A stretch of 64,000 bases of DNA from Nymphaea colorata (Eukaryota; Streptophyta; Magnoliopsida; Nymphaeales; Nymphaeaceae): contig NC_045141.1 in the NCBI RefSeq assembly GCF_008831285.2, forward strand, positions 14,928,106 to 14,992,105, written 5' to 3'. Positions 1-12,796 of the stretch are shown one piece after another. Within the stretch, counting starts at the first letter, position 1; each line of letters opens with the position of its first letter. The position numbers were made by a program, and so were the translations under genes. The notes beneath the pieces were generated by a model that had not been told where the DNA came from, searched no databases, and saw nothing but the letters and a program-made list of their open reading frames with translations.

Positions 1-2448
1 TTGTCGTCCGAAGTTGAAAATGTTTTTGTTTTGAGTTTCCCAATTTTGAACAAAAAAACCCTAAATCACGTCGAGTTGTTTTCCCCTGTCGATGAAATAT
101 TTTTAATGTCTTACGGTTTACGTGTTAGTCATTTTTTTACAAATCTACCATTTAAAATTTTTGAAAGTTACAATTGATGCTACCGTTTGAAAAAAAAATG
201 CTTTTAAAAAAGTAAAAAAAATGCATTTTTTATGTGTTTTTTTCATTTTTACCTTTTTTTAAAAAAAATGAGTTTTTTTCCCTTTTTTTCAGCGTTTCGT
301 TTTCACACTTTTTTATTGGCATTTTTTTCGAAAATAACACGTTTTTTGTGATGCTAGTTTCAATCACAAAATGCAACAAAACCAACAAGAACCTATGAGG
401 GTTTGGTATGCTCCTCTTGGTGGGTCACATGGACCCTAGAAAACAGTTTGTTCTTGAGGGATCAAAACTTCAACGGTTCAACCTGCACAGTTTTTAAGCA
501 CATGGTCTTATCAAAAGTACATCTCATCCTCAAGGTGTTGGTAAGAATTCAGGAATACGGGGTCATGCACGCATGGTGGGTAAAGTGGTACTTCTCTTAT
601 TATGATATCTTTGGGCAATATCTCTTTTCCCTATCTTGATAGTAATGTTTGTGCAACTTATTGGTAAATGACAAGCAATGTCTCTTTCCATCTTTCTCTC
701 TCTCTCGTTTTTCTCTTTTGTTACCTCATGCATTTTGTCTAATCCTAGTATTCATATAGAATTTGTAGATCTCATGTTATTTCCACGTAGTCACTAGTGT
801 ATGCTGTCATTCATGTTCTAAAATTTATAACACTAATTTTATGTTTTCCTCTGTATGTAAAATCTAGCTCTTGGTGTGAAATGTAATTCTTGTTAAAACA
901 GCTTATTAAAAAATTAATCTGTGTTTGCAAAACAGTGAAAAGATTAATATATGTAACAGACAGATTAGAAACTTCTATTATAAAGACAGGTTAGGAATTT
1001 ATGCATAAAACACATACTACAATAAAATGGGTTACATATATGTATAGGCACACAAACTAGTTAAAGCTAAAACAACAAGTCTGATTGTAAGACAGGTAAT
1101 ATTAATAAAACACATCCTATAAATTAGTATTTGTAAAAGCTAGAATTCTCAAACAGTATATTAAATCATGCATATAAAATGTAAGACAGACTGATTGGTA
1201 AACAAATAAAAGCTAAACAGATACATATTAGGTACTCACAAGACAGGTTATTTATTATTGATAAACCACATTATATAAAATATATTATATAAATTGAAGA
1301 CACAAAACCTAAAGCTACCATGACATCATGATAGGATAGAGAGGTCGGTGGGGAGAGAGATATGAATACCGATTCAAGCATGAGGCCGTGATGTGTTCGT
1401 GGGACCGTGGGAGCACCTGGGAGAGAGGGAGGAGCAATAGAAGGAGATGGTTGCCATAGAACACCTTCTACCTAGAGGTGTTGGGACATAAAGGTCAATA
1501 CTTGAGTTGCTAGTATTGGAGTTGGAAGCTAGAAGGGATGGCCATTTTTGCTTTTTGCTTGGTGCTGGTCATTGCTGATTCTTGTTGCTGCTTATCGTCC
1601 CTGGAAGAAGGAGTTGAGAGAGACAGAGAGAGGGAGGTTGATGGCTGTGGGTTTCTATCACTTACCATTGCTGGTTGTCTTTGAAAGAGGGAGCTGAGAG
1701 ATAGAGACACCGATTTGTTGATTCTTGTCACTTGTTGCTGCTGGTCATCACTGAAAATGGTGCAAAGAAGAAAAAGAGAGAGAGAGAGAGAGGGGTAAAA
1801 ATTTGGGAATTCAAACCTTAAGTCATCATATTTTCCTTTTTTAAGTCAAATGGAGCACAAAAATTGACTTCAACAAGTTCGATAGCACTTGAAATGTGGT
1901 TGTCTTGAGTTGGGTTTACACCTTTCTTTGAGGCTGTACTCAAGGTGCACCTGCACCTGAGTTACATCGACCTAGTGGGGTACCTGTTTTGGCGTCCATG
2001 TTACTTAGGCAATCAATAAAGATGAGTATCTTGTAGGCTAGTTTTATGTCAACTCCATTTTTCATCCATGAAGAAGTACCAAAAGCAAGGTTGTATTCCA
2101 TGTAGTGGGACTGTAAGTTGTTAGGCGGATAAGAGGTTCTTGGTGAAGGAAAGCTTTGAAAAAAGGAACCTATTGCTGATTAGGGCTTGAGATTTATGCT
2201 TCCCAAATACTTGTATAATGCTGTTGATTCATGTGTTTCCACCTTTCATCTTTTTGTCCTCTAATGTGCTTCTTTTATAATTGATTTTTGAGTTGAACCA
2301 TTGAGAACTTTATTTTTCTCTATAACTATTTGCCTTAGGATATATAATTACTTTTTGCTGTCATTTCCTACTATGGTCATTGTAACTTGAAGGTTGTAGC
2401 ATAAATACTTTTTGGAGAAATCGTAAGTTGAAGGATTTTGTTTTGTAG
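1..2448. other. No gene recognised; AT-rich sequence upstream of first visible UTP25 exon
   Basis: No exon could be assigned here. UTP25 must have earlier exons, because the first visible exon starts mid-protein, but none recognisable lies in this stretch, so it is probably intron. Bases about 170-320 are poly-A/poly-T rich with short hairpin-like runs and resemble the stretch at about 37080-37260. A CT/GA-rich patch lies at about 1600-1790. The short open frames here show no family similarity that I recognise. Confidence 0.4.
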
Positions 2449-5400
2449 GTTTATGAGCGATTTGATGCTACTTCTGCTATTGATATAGAGGATGCCCGAT
2501 TCGATTACTTTGTTCAGAAGGTTTGATTTGCCCTCATGGTGTAAATAGATCACATTCTATTAAAAGGCTTTGGTCAAATTTACTATTTTGTTTGCATGCT
2601 TGGTATGAGGTCACCTAATACTATTTGTTTTCTCAGGTAACTAATGTGCTCATTGTTGTCCTTTGTTTCATATAGCTTTTCATGGACTTGTTTTGTTGCT
2701 TCTGTATACATGGATGGTCTATGTTGTAAAGTGTGTATGGTAACCCATATTTGTCAAGCCAATAATTATTTCTTATTCTAGACTTGTAAGGTATCATACT
2801 GTATTGTATATCATAATTCTTTTTTGAATGTTAAAAAATTCAAAAAATAAGAAAAACAAAAAAATCAGGAAAAATATATTCTCTATAAAAAACTTGTCAC
2901 GCATAAATAGACAACAAAAAATGGAAATACACAGAAAAAAAGAGGTATAGGAGAACAGGTAGGGGATTCAACCATAGAAAAGTTGTAGCTCGTGAGGGAG
3001 TTGCATTAGATGAAGAAGACCCTTTTTCTGCAATTGTTCTCCCTCCACCACGCCCTGGTGGACCAGCAGAATGGAGATGGGGATGCTTGTCTCAACATCG
3101 GTCCTCTAAATGACCTAGTTTACCACAATAGGAGCATTGAAATTTGTCGCGTCTTGCACCACGGCTTGCACCATGTCCCTTAGTTCCAACAAAAGAACTA
3201 TGGCCACATCCTTCTGACATCACAAGTGTAGAGATTGGTGTGTCATGTGTAGGCTGAGTAATAGTGACTGCAAGATGACTCAACCTATTATATGTGTCTG
3301 CTAAGTCTAGAAGATCACTATCTGTGAGGATTTGAGACTTTGCCAACCGTTCATATGCAGCAGTCAATGTAGCAAAATATTGTAATAGGTCCTGATCTCC
3401 TTGCCATATGTTACAAAGCTCCTCTTCCAATTGTAAAATTTTAGTAACATTAGTAGCATGAGAATGTGTCTCCTTCAGGAAAGACCACATATCTTTAGCT
3501 CTGGTGTAGTATGCAATTGTTGGAGTTATACTGGACTCTACACTATTCATAATCCATTTATCTTCATCGCACACAACACATTTCTCTTTTTTCTCAAGAA
3601 GTTCATCTTCTTCAAGAATATATTTCTTGACTTCTTCCTATGACCAGCCATAGACATCATAAATATCATAGACCAGATTTCATAATTTGAACCATCAAGT
3701 TTGATTGTGGTTCCATAAGAGAAGGAGTTACCAGCCATCTTGTATTCATTAGAACCTTCTGACCTACTACCGTCAGCCATAGTAGAAGACAAAAAATTGA
3801 CACACAAAATTAAGGATGCAGCAGTCAAACACCACAGAGAAAAATATTTGTAGTCAAACACCATAGAGAAAAATATTTGTACTGTCCTCGAAGATCATAC
3901 GAATATCACATGCTAGGTAACAAGAAAAAATTTGTAATCACAACTACCCAAGTCTAAAGAGCATAACAGAGAGTAGATAACAGATCACAGTAGTTTTAGT
4001 CAACTTCTACGGATGATAGCAGGACCACATGCAAACCTTCAGAAAACTGCTGCTGCTTTCTGCTACTTTCTGCCGACTGTTTAAACCTTCAGAAAACTGT
4101 TGCTTTCAATCGCCTCACATACTATTGGCAGAACGCCATCCACGTCAAGTGCAAAGTTAAAAAAAAACTCCACGATTGTCACGCCTTAAACATCATCCAA
4201 AAAATAGCAGATCTGCTCCACACGATCTATTGTTCCTTATACCAAACAACAGCCACGAGATCCACTTAAGGATCTGTTCTCGCCTTCCACATGGGTGTGA
4301 TAAGTCCTTCTCCCCATACCACACCCAAACTCTATTCCCTTGCTGCCTCCCTGTCGTCGGAGAACTTACTTGGTTATTGATACTAGAGAAGGCTCTGATA
4401 CCATGTTGCGATCAGAGAGAGAGAGAGAGAGAGAGAACTTTCTAATTATCATTCACGTAACCCTAATCTCACATTAAAAGAGATTAGAGTGGCAGTAACA
4501 AGTTTACAGATTCAGTCCGCTAAAAATAAATTAACATTCAAGTAGATACATTTTAACTTTCTAATATTTCAGAAAGGCTCTAATCGACTCACTCCTAGAA
4601 GTATTTAACAGTGATCTTGAGGAGACTGTATATATGCAGCAAGCTCCAGGGTTCGAACAAAGGGAGTGTAGTAAAGTGTGTCGTCTGAAGAAGGCAAGTT
4701 GTGGACTCAAACAAAGTCCCAGGGTGTGGTTCTACAAATTATCTGAGGTGGTTTCACAATGTGGATGTGAAAGATCTCTTTTGGATGATTCTCTATTCAT
4801 CAAGAAGACCTCCAAAGGTGTAGTTGTTATAGTAGTATATGTTGATGACATTATCTTGATATGTGATTTTGATCAAGAAATCTTGGTTACAAAGGCTTTC
4901 TGATGCAGAGTAGGACCAGACACGTCACTCTTCTGGTTCCAATTTCCCGCCTCAGGTCCCACCTTCAACTGTCAGTGCAGATCATGAGTCTTCAGCCGCA
5001 AAATCCACTGCGGACCAGAAGCTTAGTCGAGAGGTGGTCCCCTACGTAGATACTCGACTAAGTTTGACGACTCTGCTGCTTACATAAAAAAATTGCAGAG
5101 TTTGCATCAAATGCAAATGTGGAAAATCCAACAGAAATCATGCAGTCTGAAAAGGAAAGTCAAGAAAACTTACAACAGACTGTGGCAAAGCACGGATTTG
5201 AGATCGCCCACATCAGACAGGATCTTGCTGCTGTAACCAGGAGGATGGGCAACAGGTTCGATGAGTTCAAGGATGAGCTCAAGGACGAGATCAGTGGAAT
5301 GCTCTGCTCGTTTTTGCAGTACGCACAGAATAAAGCAGAAAATTACCAGGCGTTTCCTACTGCAAATGGTATTCCCAACATCTGCGCATTGGGAGCTGAA

Positions 5401-6265
5401 GGAGGTGAACGGTCACGGGGTTACTCTACAAGAGACGCTAGGGATTTGGGAGGAATCTAGAATCAAGAATATGCATCACTAGAAGGGATTCCTGCCGGAG
5501 GTCCGTTGCTGGCAGGTGTACCAAATCCAGCGTCAAGGCTCCCTATCGGAGTTCCCCTGTTTTCTTCTGGAGGAGGTGGAGAATCAGCCGCGTCCTCCTC
5601 CCATCGTCAGGCAGAAGTCTCGGCCCTCGGTCTGTCCACTGGTGTGCAGACGAAGGCACCATGTTCGACAAAGGGTGCGTCGTCAGCATCGGGTTCCTCC
5701 CGGTGCACAGGGAGAGGTGCGGTAGACATCGTCGTTCGCATCGCTGGCCGATGGTGGTGCAAGGGACGTCGCCAGTAATTCTGCAACTGGGGGGCAAAAT
5801 CAGGTGGAGCCTCCGTCCGATACAAAAGGTTGTCCTTTTGTATGATACAAAAGGCTGTCCTTGTCATTCCTGCAAGGCACGGGACTTATTGTTGATGTTA
5901 GTGCATGGCAATATTTACTTTATTTCCCTTTTAATATTCTGTCAAAATGACTCCTATGAGTCTGATCTTAGCTGCAGAGTCTCACCAAGGGCTTGAAAAA
6001 GTATAGCACAACTTGTACTCGTGGTGCACTTAGGCAATGTTTGGATGGATGGAAAAGAATGGATTATAAAGGATGGAAAAGAAAGGAAAAGAAAATAAGG
6101 TATTAACGAAGGGAAGGGAAAGGAAAAGAAAGGAAAGGGTAGGAAAAAACCTATTCTAAAGTTTGTTTGGATGAAAAGGAAAAGAAAGGAAAGGAAAATA
6201 AAGAATTTAACTTAGTTTAAAATATTTCCCCCAGTTTCCTCAATTTTGATCATAAGAATAATTTG

Positions 6266-6302
<37 letters not shown>

Positions 6303-7155
6303 TTACAATAGGTTGTCTAGTGATAAATTGGAAATGTAAAAATCATTATGCAATAGGATATCTCCATTAGATAATTTGGATTGCATTGTCCAGATTTTAC
6401 TCAATCAACAAAAATGGAAATGGACTCTATAGCATTTTTGAGCAAATCTAGCCATGGTATTATGGTATATGAAAATTGGTTAATTGGATTTAGGTATTAT
6501 GCTTTTCGAAATGGATATTTGAAAATTGGGTGAATTATATATGAAAGCTAGTTTAATTGGATGTGGTGGATTTGAAATTCTATGTTGATTAGTTTGGAAA
6601 ATAGAATTAATATATTTTGAAGTCATTTTGATGTGGTGTTTAAGATCATTTGAATCATTCAATGGAGTCAGTCATGTTTCCATAGGCTTATGAGGAAAGT
6701 ATGCACAACTTTGAGAGTTGGCAGCAATTAATTGTGCCAATTGCATTCATATGTGCCTCATTAAGATTTATCGAAACTAGTTTTGGATCTTGTCTACTCA
6801 ATATGATGAATATGAATGTGACCTAGTGGATACTTTGTATAAGTTGGAACCTGATCATGAAATAAATGATTACCGCTTTCACCCTAGCGCTTGTCTGCTC
6901 CACGTTCTTTCGTTGCTGCCGTAACAGAAGCTAAGCGTTCTTTTTTTACGATGCAAGTTGAGGCCTGTAACCAAGTCGACACACTTGTTTCAAGAAGGAG
7001 GTGACCACAACCGACCAGGTTGTTGAAGCCATTCCTACTGGCAATGGCGTCTGATGGTATGGTGCCCTTCAGACATCGTTGAAGGAATGCCAAACAGGAG
7101 ACCAAAAAATAAAAATAAAAATTTGGCATTGTTGCGTGATGGAGAAGGGGGGGAA

Positions 7156-7223
<68 letters not shown>

Positions 7224-10200
7224 TAAAAAGTTCTATTCCATATCGTGCTCTATTCTCTACTTAAAGAGAGATTAGGGCACGGTTGTGGCAGTTACAAAAG
7301 TAGGACAAATAAAGTAGTAAAAAGACAAAAGAGAACTCTAACTTTTAAATAATCAAATGACTACCACACTTAAAGCAAACTTTCTAATTTCAACAGGCAT
7401 AAAAGGGAGACACGTCAACATAAATCGGCTTAACATAATCCAAATGAGAGAGAAAGAAGAGAGAAGAAGAGAGAAGCAGAAGCATGTTGGGCATATGAGT
7501 CTTTTTGGAGAGAATCCCTCCTTTCCATCCAAATGTCTCCACTTATGGATGGAAAAGCATGGCAGTTTTCCTTTCCTTTCCCTGCTCCCTTTCCTTCCAT
7601 CCAAACACCCTTCCCTTTTCTTTCCATCCCTTTCTACTCATTTCCCTCCAACAAAACAGTCTGTTAGACACACCTACAGGAACTCAAGAACAAAATCAAC
7701 ACCAACAATGCTCACAAATGCAGTAAAAAAAACATGTGTTTTACTTATGATGGTATGCTAGATATGTCCAGAGAGGTTAAGTTTCCCTATATATACACAA
7801 AAGAGATTAGGAAACTATTAGTTAGTTCCTAATGTCTAGAGCATATATCCGTTTGGGAGCTACCTGATGGCTTGACTAGTAGACTCCAGGTACAACAAAG
7901 AAAACACAAAAAATAAAAATGCAGAATAAATACAGAAAAACAGGACAAAAGAAAAAACACATTCTGCACAAGAATGACACATATGTTATGTCAAAGGACA
8001 CAGATCTATATGTTCATATTCTGATATTCGTGATTTTAGCACATGATAAAATTTTCTCCTACAAAAAATGGTTGAAGTCATCCATGTTGCTAAAGGTAAT
8101 TCTTCCACTTCTTGCAAGGGGTTCTTGATGGAAGAATGGAAAAAATTGTTTATCAATAATATGATGATGAAGTGATGTGTATCATTAGAGGAGATAATAG
8201 CTGCTTATTTTGTTGTAATCACTGATAAAAAATTGCTTTCATCAAAAGCAAAGTGCCCTGTGTTCTGGGGTCAGACTTCTTTGTTCGTTAACCTAATATC
8301 TTCCTTTTTTAAGCATGTTTGCTTTGCAGCTTTTTGAAAATTTTTATGACTATCACAATGGCAAACTATATGATATCTATGTTTTATTTGAAATCGTAAG
8401 TTATCATGTTGATTCAATCAATTTAAGCTGTTCACATGCAGTGTGGCAACAGATATTATTCTGATATTCTGCTATGCATACGTGTGTGTCACAGTTTATT
8501 ACTAGAGTTCTTCATGTTTTCTTGATTTCTGTGGTAATCAACTGTTTGCTTCACATGTTCATTCAGTGCTTTTATCATTTCTTATCTAGGAGTTGAAATA
8601 CAAAAAAGAAGCCTGACATGTGTAGCTACTCTAGGTAAATTTCTCTGATGACAACAATTCGTTTTACAGGTATTCCCCAAGATAAAGGATTCACTCGAGG
8701 TAGTGTTATACTAAAACCATTTTTGCAGTTCTGTAGCTTTCTCTTGCTTTTCATATTTCCTTTTCCCCATGACATTCATGGACTTCCAATCTGCATAGAG
8801 ATTACTTATTCTAATTGATCTAAGGCTTTCTTCCTTCATCATACAGGGTGGAATCATGATATTTACCAGTTCATATTTTGACTTTGTGCGGGTCAGGAAT
8901 TTCTTGAAGTCACAGAAAGCTTCTTTCTGCATGCTTGGAGAGTAAGAAAATAATTATATACCCTTTATATGCTAATTGTTAAATGGTCCAATAGAATTAA
9001 CCAATATTAACCCAAAATGATCTTTTGCATTTTGCAGATGCATCCTTTTGTTATACTTGATCTGGATATTTGTGTATGTGTTACATGAAAGAAAAGGATA
9101 TTGACAATTTATTGGAACTTAAAAAATGTTTTCTAATTAAGGTTAAGGTGTTTAACTTGGACCTGGTCATCAATTTCTGCTTAATGAATTTTTCGTTGTG
9201 TTTGTGCATCACCTAGATATAGACGGGAGGAAAAGAAGAAGAGAATGTCACTATAAACGGGCTAACTGATTTTTCCTTTGTGGGTTGTGGCCTCTATGCT
9301 TCTCTGGCATATTGATGACAAATCATATGACATAAAGAGAGGTCATTTGGAAAGAAGCATAGGCAAGGATTCTTGTACATCAAACAAGAATTCCAATAAA
9401 GATGCTGATTGGACATACTTTCTTATATTGAAGTATTTTCATGAATGCAGAAAAATTCTCTTGCTATGAAGATGTTGCATCTTTTGTTTAATAAAGTGGC
9501 AATCAAACTTACTATGTTTTATGATGCTATGCTTAATGGAACATGGAGACAACACTTTGGATTGTTGTAAGAATAAAATATGGTTATTCATTCATATGTC
9601 ACATAGCAACAAGGATCTGTCTTGGCCGCTGTCATTATAATTCTATCTTCTACTTCAGGGATATCTACCTGCCACATTTTGTTATTGGTCATCCCAAAAT
9701 CCTGAACTTCAACTTCAGTATAAGCAGCCATACACCTCCAGTATGCTCCCCAAAGCATGAATAAGCAACATTATGTTACGTGGCTCTAATAATGTGTAAT
9801 GTGACAGCACATCATCCAAGAAAGTGCCTTCATCTTTAAAGAACAAGATGATGATTGGAGGCAAGCATTTACATAGGAGAAGATGGCCCATTCAATGCAA
9901 AAGGTTGGAGGAAAGACTGAAGAACTCATAAATGAATTGAATTGGACAACCCAAACTTAATACACAAGAAGGGGTTCAACGTTTATACAACAAAATGGGA
10001 GAAGAGACGGTAAGATCTAGCCATTGACTAGCTCAAACAGCTAGAAGAGTAGCCAAAAATAAAAAAGATGAAATGGTAAGAAGAGTAAAAAACCATGGAA
10101 CATAAAAAATGAAAATTAACTCATTCTAACTAATCCAAAAACTATGTACGTTTAAAGACTATAGTATATGTATATAATAAATTTATTGAGATTTTCTTAT

Positions 10201-11012
10201 TAAAAAATGTCTTAACAGCTTGGTACTGCATCTTCCTTGCTTCCTGCTTTCTGGATGCTCTAAATATTTGAAGTGACCACTTCTTGATTCTAGTTCCTTG
10301 ACACTGTTTCCATTGTTGGCACACAACTTTTGGAGACTTAAGTTATTTTGTACATCTGCACATAGCTTTAATTTGGTCTTGATGGAAATCATTTTATCTT
10401 ATATTTAGCCTCCTCATTAGTCATTACCTATGTTTCTTGTAATCAAAATATTGGTTCAAGTTTTGCCATTTCATTGGCCAGCTTGTCTTCGATCTTCTGT
10501 TAACATTCAGACTGTTTAATTTGAATGTGTTTCCTACATTTGGTTTATGGCAGGAGCTCCTGTGACGTGTATAATGTCTCACTGTAAGGGTTCTTGTTTT
10601 TTCTTTCCTTTCTCAACAGGTATACAGAAGAGAGTGATAAATCTCGTTCAAGGCTTTGGTTTTTTGAAGGGAAAAGAAAAATCATGCTGTATACTGAGCG
10701 TGCTCATTTTTATTTTAGATACAAGGTTTCCGTTGCTCTTTCTTTAAGTGATATGCTGTTAACAATTTATTCCCATGCATAAATTTTTTGCTCCTGCCCA
10801 GGATTTAGAAACTTGACCTGATTCACCTGGACCCATGGTTGACCCCTTTGAAGTTGGATGTCTAGCAGTTGTGCCGTGGTAGTCACAGGTCCAATTTTGT
10901 GCAGTTCCAGTTTGTTGTTTAGAAATGTAACCTAAATTATAGGTCACCGGGGTGCGGGTGCTGGTGCCGGTGCAGCACATCTCAAAAAATTTGGTGCGGC
11001 GGTGCAGCGAGT

Positions 11013-11046
<34 letters not shown>

Positions 11047-12796
11047 TTATTATAATACATACATATAATATATGACAAAAAATTGTCTATAAACCACAAA
11101 ACTATCAATGGGTCAGTTGCACAAATTTAGTTCAACTTTAATAATAGATAGTCTGCATAGTTCTCTTTCAATCATAAATGGACAAATGCACATGCACTCG
11201 AATTACACAACCTGATTCACAGTCAAACAAACACACGCACAGCCATCAAGTTTGCAACTCTTCATAATATGCTTTCATCTACATCAATGACACATGAACC
11301 CAGTACTATGTTAAGCATCTAACAGCGTTCTTCCAAAAGGATACCAGGGAAGGGCGTGAACAAAAATATCATACATCAGGCAATACGTGAAATAAAGGAA
11401 ACAAATCTGCAAACGGGAAGGATAAAACCTTCATATTTCTCAAGCTTAAAAATTGTTATATCATTATCCCTATGCTTTCAGCCATATCCCTGTTATATAG
11501 TTCTGAAGCATTTGCAGGCTTTAAAACAGCACACGGACAAATAGCTTAATAACATTAGTATTTGTCTTATTAAACTTGACTAGGACAAGCTTCCAGGCCA
11601 ATGCAATTTGCCGTTGAGAGAAAGAGAGCTAACAAAAACAGAGCGTCACTCTAGCTACCTTCCTTCCTTAAAACAGTTGGTGGAGGAGACACAGCAGCGG
11701 ACGCCGGTGGAGGAGAGACAGCAGTGGATGGAGACATCGGAGAGAGCAGCGAGACAGAGAGTCGAGACGTCGGAGAGAGCAGTGAGAGAATGCAGGCGGT
11801 GGAGGAGAGAATGCTGCCAGTGGAGATGTCGGAGAGAGCAGCGGAAGGGCACGATTTCGTGCCCTAAATCGATTTTTACTTACATAAAAATAAATACAAA
11901 AAGATCAAAATGTCTATGGTGCGGTTTGACCGCACTGGACTCGCGTTGACGCGAGTCGGGTGCGTGTCGACATTTGACGATTCTGCGTGTGCACCCACAC
12001 CCGCATCTCGTCGAGGCGGGTGTGGGTCCAAAAACGGCGCACCCTAGTGACTTAGCCTAAATTATGTTAAGATGGTTGAGCTACATCAGTTTTGCTCCTA
12101 GCCGATGCCACAATGCATGCATGCTTATGAGCTTTTATTTTCAACAGCATTCATTTTTTTTTTAGTTACTTCGTGTGTGTGCAGTATATAGATCTTAACA
12201 GGAGTTTTAGATGGATTGATCATCTCATGATGTTTTTGTGTTTCATCCCTGAATCACAGATTAGAGGTGTCAAGAAGTTAATCATTTATTCTCTTCCAGA
12301 AAGGAAAGAATTTTATCCTGAGGTACTTCATTGCCCATAATTTTATGAACTTTTCTTGCTAAAACTGATAGGGAGCCCATTCTTCCTTCTTGAGTTCCAA
12401 GCATCTAGGACTCAAGCCAAGCTGGTTTGCAAGGTCCTGGCAATCTCCTCAAAGGAATATTGGGGCTTCTAAGCATGTTTCAAGTGATTTTTAAATTATA
12501 GTGCCTGACTTCTGAGTAAGGACATGATTCACCTTTTTTTGTCAATCTCTAGATAGTAAATAAGCTTGGAGAAGTTGACAATGGAAGCTGCCTAGTGCTA
12601 TTCTCACGCTTTGACAGTTACAAGGTTCTTCTTGCATCTTTTCATTTCACCCTGCTTATTCTGTTCTTTTGTCTCTTCTAGTTTGATTCTTTTGCTGAAT
12701 GAAACCATCAAAACTTTTCAGCTGGAGAGAATTGTAGGAACACCTGCATCCAAGAAGATGGTGTCTTCCATGAAGAACACCTTTGTCTTCTCTTAG
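2449..12796 (+). CDS. UTP25: UTP25 / NOF1-like U3 snoRNA-associated protein (C-terminal part, seven exons, 5' truncated by window)
   Basis: Exons by splice-site reading: 2449-2520, 8670-8699, 8847-8941, 10620-10725, 12260-12322, 12553-12624, 12722-12796 (TAG). All have AG before and GT after, and the joined 513 nt stay in one frame (170 aa plus stop). The protein contains IFTSSYFDFVRVRNFLKSQ, LYTERAHFYFRYK, KLIIYSLPERKEFYPE and the end VSSMKNTFVFS. These match the C-terminal domain of UTP25 (DIEXF/DEF in animals, NOF1 in Arabidopsis), a degenerate DEAD-box-like protein of the small-subunit processome that acts in the nucleolus in 18S rRNA maturation. The helicase-like core lies upstream of the window. 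Odd points are a 30-bp micro-exon at 8670-8699 and a 6.1-kb intron at 2521-8669 packed with retroelement debris. The family is secure from several motifs in order; exact exon borders are inferred. Confidence 0.93.
2830..4589 (-). mobile_element. Degenerate Copia-type LTR retrotransposon, gag end with primer-binding site and probable 5' LTR
   Basis: Read on the minus strand, 4391-4403 is a primer-binding site (TGGTATCAGAGCC, complementary to initiator tRNA-Met). The probable 5' LTR lies just above it (about 4404-4589), ends in CA, and holds a GA microsatellite. Below it, two frames separated by a shift (3864-3547 and 3574-3092) encode a Copia gag: MADGSRSEGSNEY, LDGSNYEIWSMIF, LQLEEELCNIWQG, and a zinc knuckle CSYCGKLGHLEDRC of CX2CX4HX4C form. 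The frameshift and the missing integrase, reverse transcriptase and second LTR make it inactive. It lies in a UTP25 intron, antisense to the gene. Confidence 0.8.
4590..4902 (+). mobile_element. Copia reverse-transcriptase fragment
   Basis: The plus-strand frame carries the Copia signature series DLEETVYMQQAPGFEQ, VCRLKKASCGLKQSPRVWF and the catalytic box YVDDIIL (from about 4838). The frame closes shortly after, at a TGA in the context of unrelated sequence. It abuts the minus-strand element at 2830-4589 but has the opposite orientation, so it is a separate insertion or a rearranged piece. It is inactive and intronic. Confidence 0.85.
4903..5790 (+). mobile_element. Possible gag-like retroelement debris
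   Basis: The frame 5119-5460 encodes a glutamate/glutamine-rich coiled-coil-like stretch (QQTVAKHGFEIAHIRQDLAA, then RMGNRFDEFKDELKDEISGM). It is followed by a GC-rich region at 5500-5780 with overlapping frames in several phases. The composition differs from the AT-rich host intron. Amphipathic helices ahead of a proline/arginine-rich stretch resemble the gag N-terminus of some Ty3-type elements, but no diagnostic motif is present, so this is inference only. Confidence 0.35.
6270..6298. repeat. (CT)n microsatellite
   Basis: About 14 CT units, inside the large UTP25 intron. Confidence 0.95.
7159..7220. repeat. (GA)n microsatellite
   Basis: About 31 uninterrupted GA units. The arginine/glutamate-repeat open frames that cross it are artefacts of the repeat. 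Confidence 0.97.
10941..12055. mobile_element. Non-autonomous Mutator-like (MULE) element with 10-bp target-site duplication
   Basis: The decamer CCTAAATTAT occurs exactly at 10931-10940 and again at 12056-12065. Between them the ends form imperfect terminal inverted repeats: the left begins AGGTCACCGGGGTGCG, and the right end read inversely is AAGTCACTAGGGTGCG. A 9-11 bp target duplication is the hallmark of Mutator-type transposons. The interior has GC-rich subterminal hairpins (about 11920-12045), a TTA/TA-rich stretch and a purine-rich block with tandem GTCGGAGAGAGCAG-like units. No transposase frame is seen. It lies in the UTP25 intron between the exons ending at 10725 and starting at 12260. 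A shorter relative lies at about 25115-25435. Confidence 0.75.

Larger units (their letters stand above)
6026..7640. mobile_element. Putative non-autonomous element with GGATGGAAAG inverted ends, containing an LTR-like block
   Basis: The left end at about 6030-6200 carries repeated TTTGGATGGATGGAAAAG-like sequence rich in GGAAAAGAAA. The right end at about 7510-7640 carries its inverse, CTTTCCATCCAAA with CCTTTCC runs. An isolated inverse end also occurs at about 51975-52015. Within it, 7159-7220 is a long GA repeat followed by an AGAGATTAG box. The same box follows GA runs at about 4420-4490 and 15560-15730, so about 7130-7340 may be a solo LTR. No transposase frame is visible. Confidence 0.4.

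Noticed and set aside
403-639. Possible earlier UTP25 exon
   Set aside because: The translation does not fit the protein expected just upstream of VYERFDATS, and no consistent splice sites were found.
7054-7275. Open frames rich in Arg-Glu repeats
   Set aside because: Produced by the (GA)n microsatellite.
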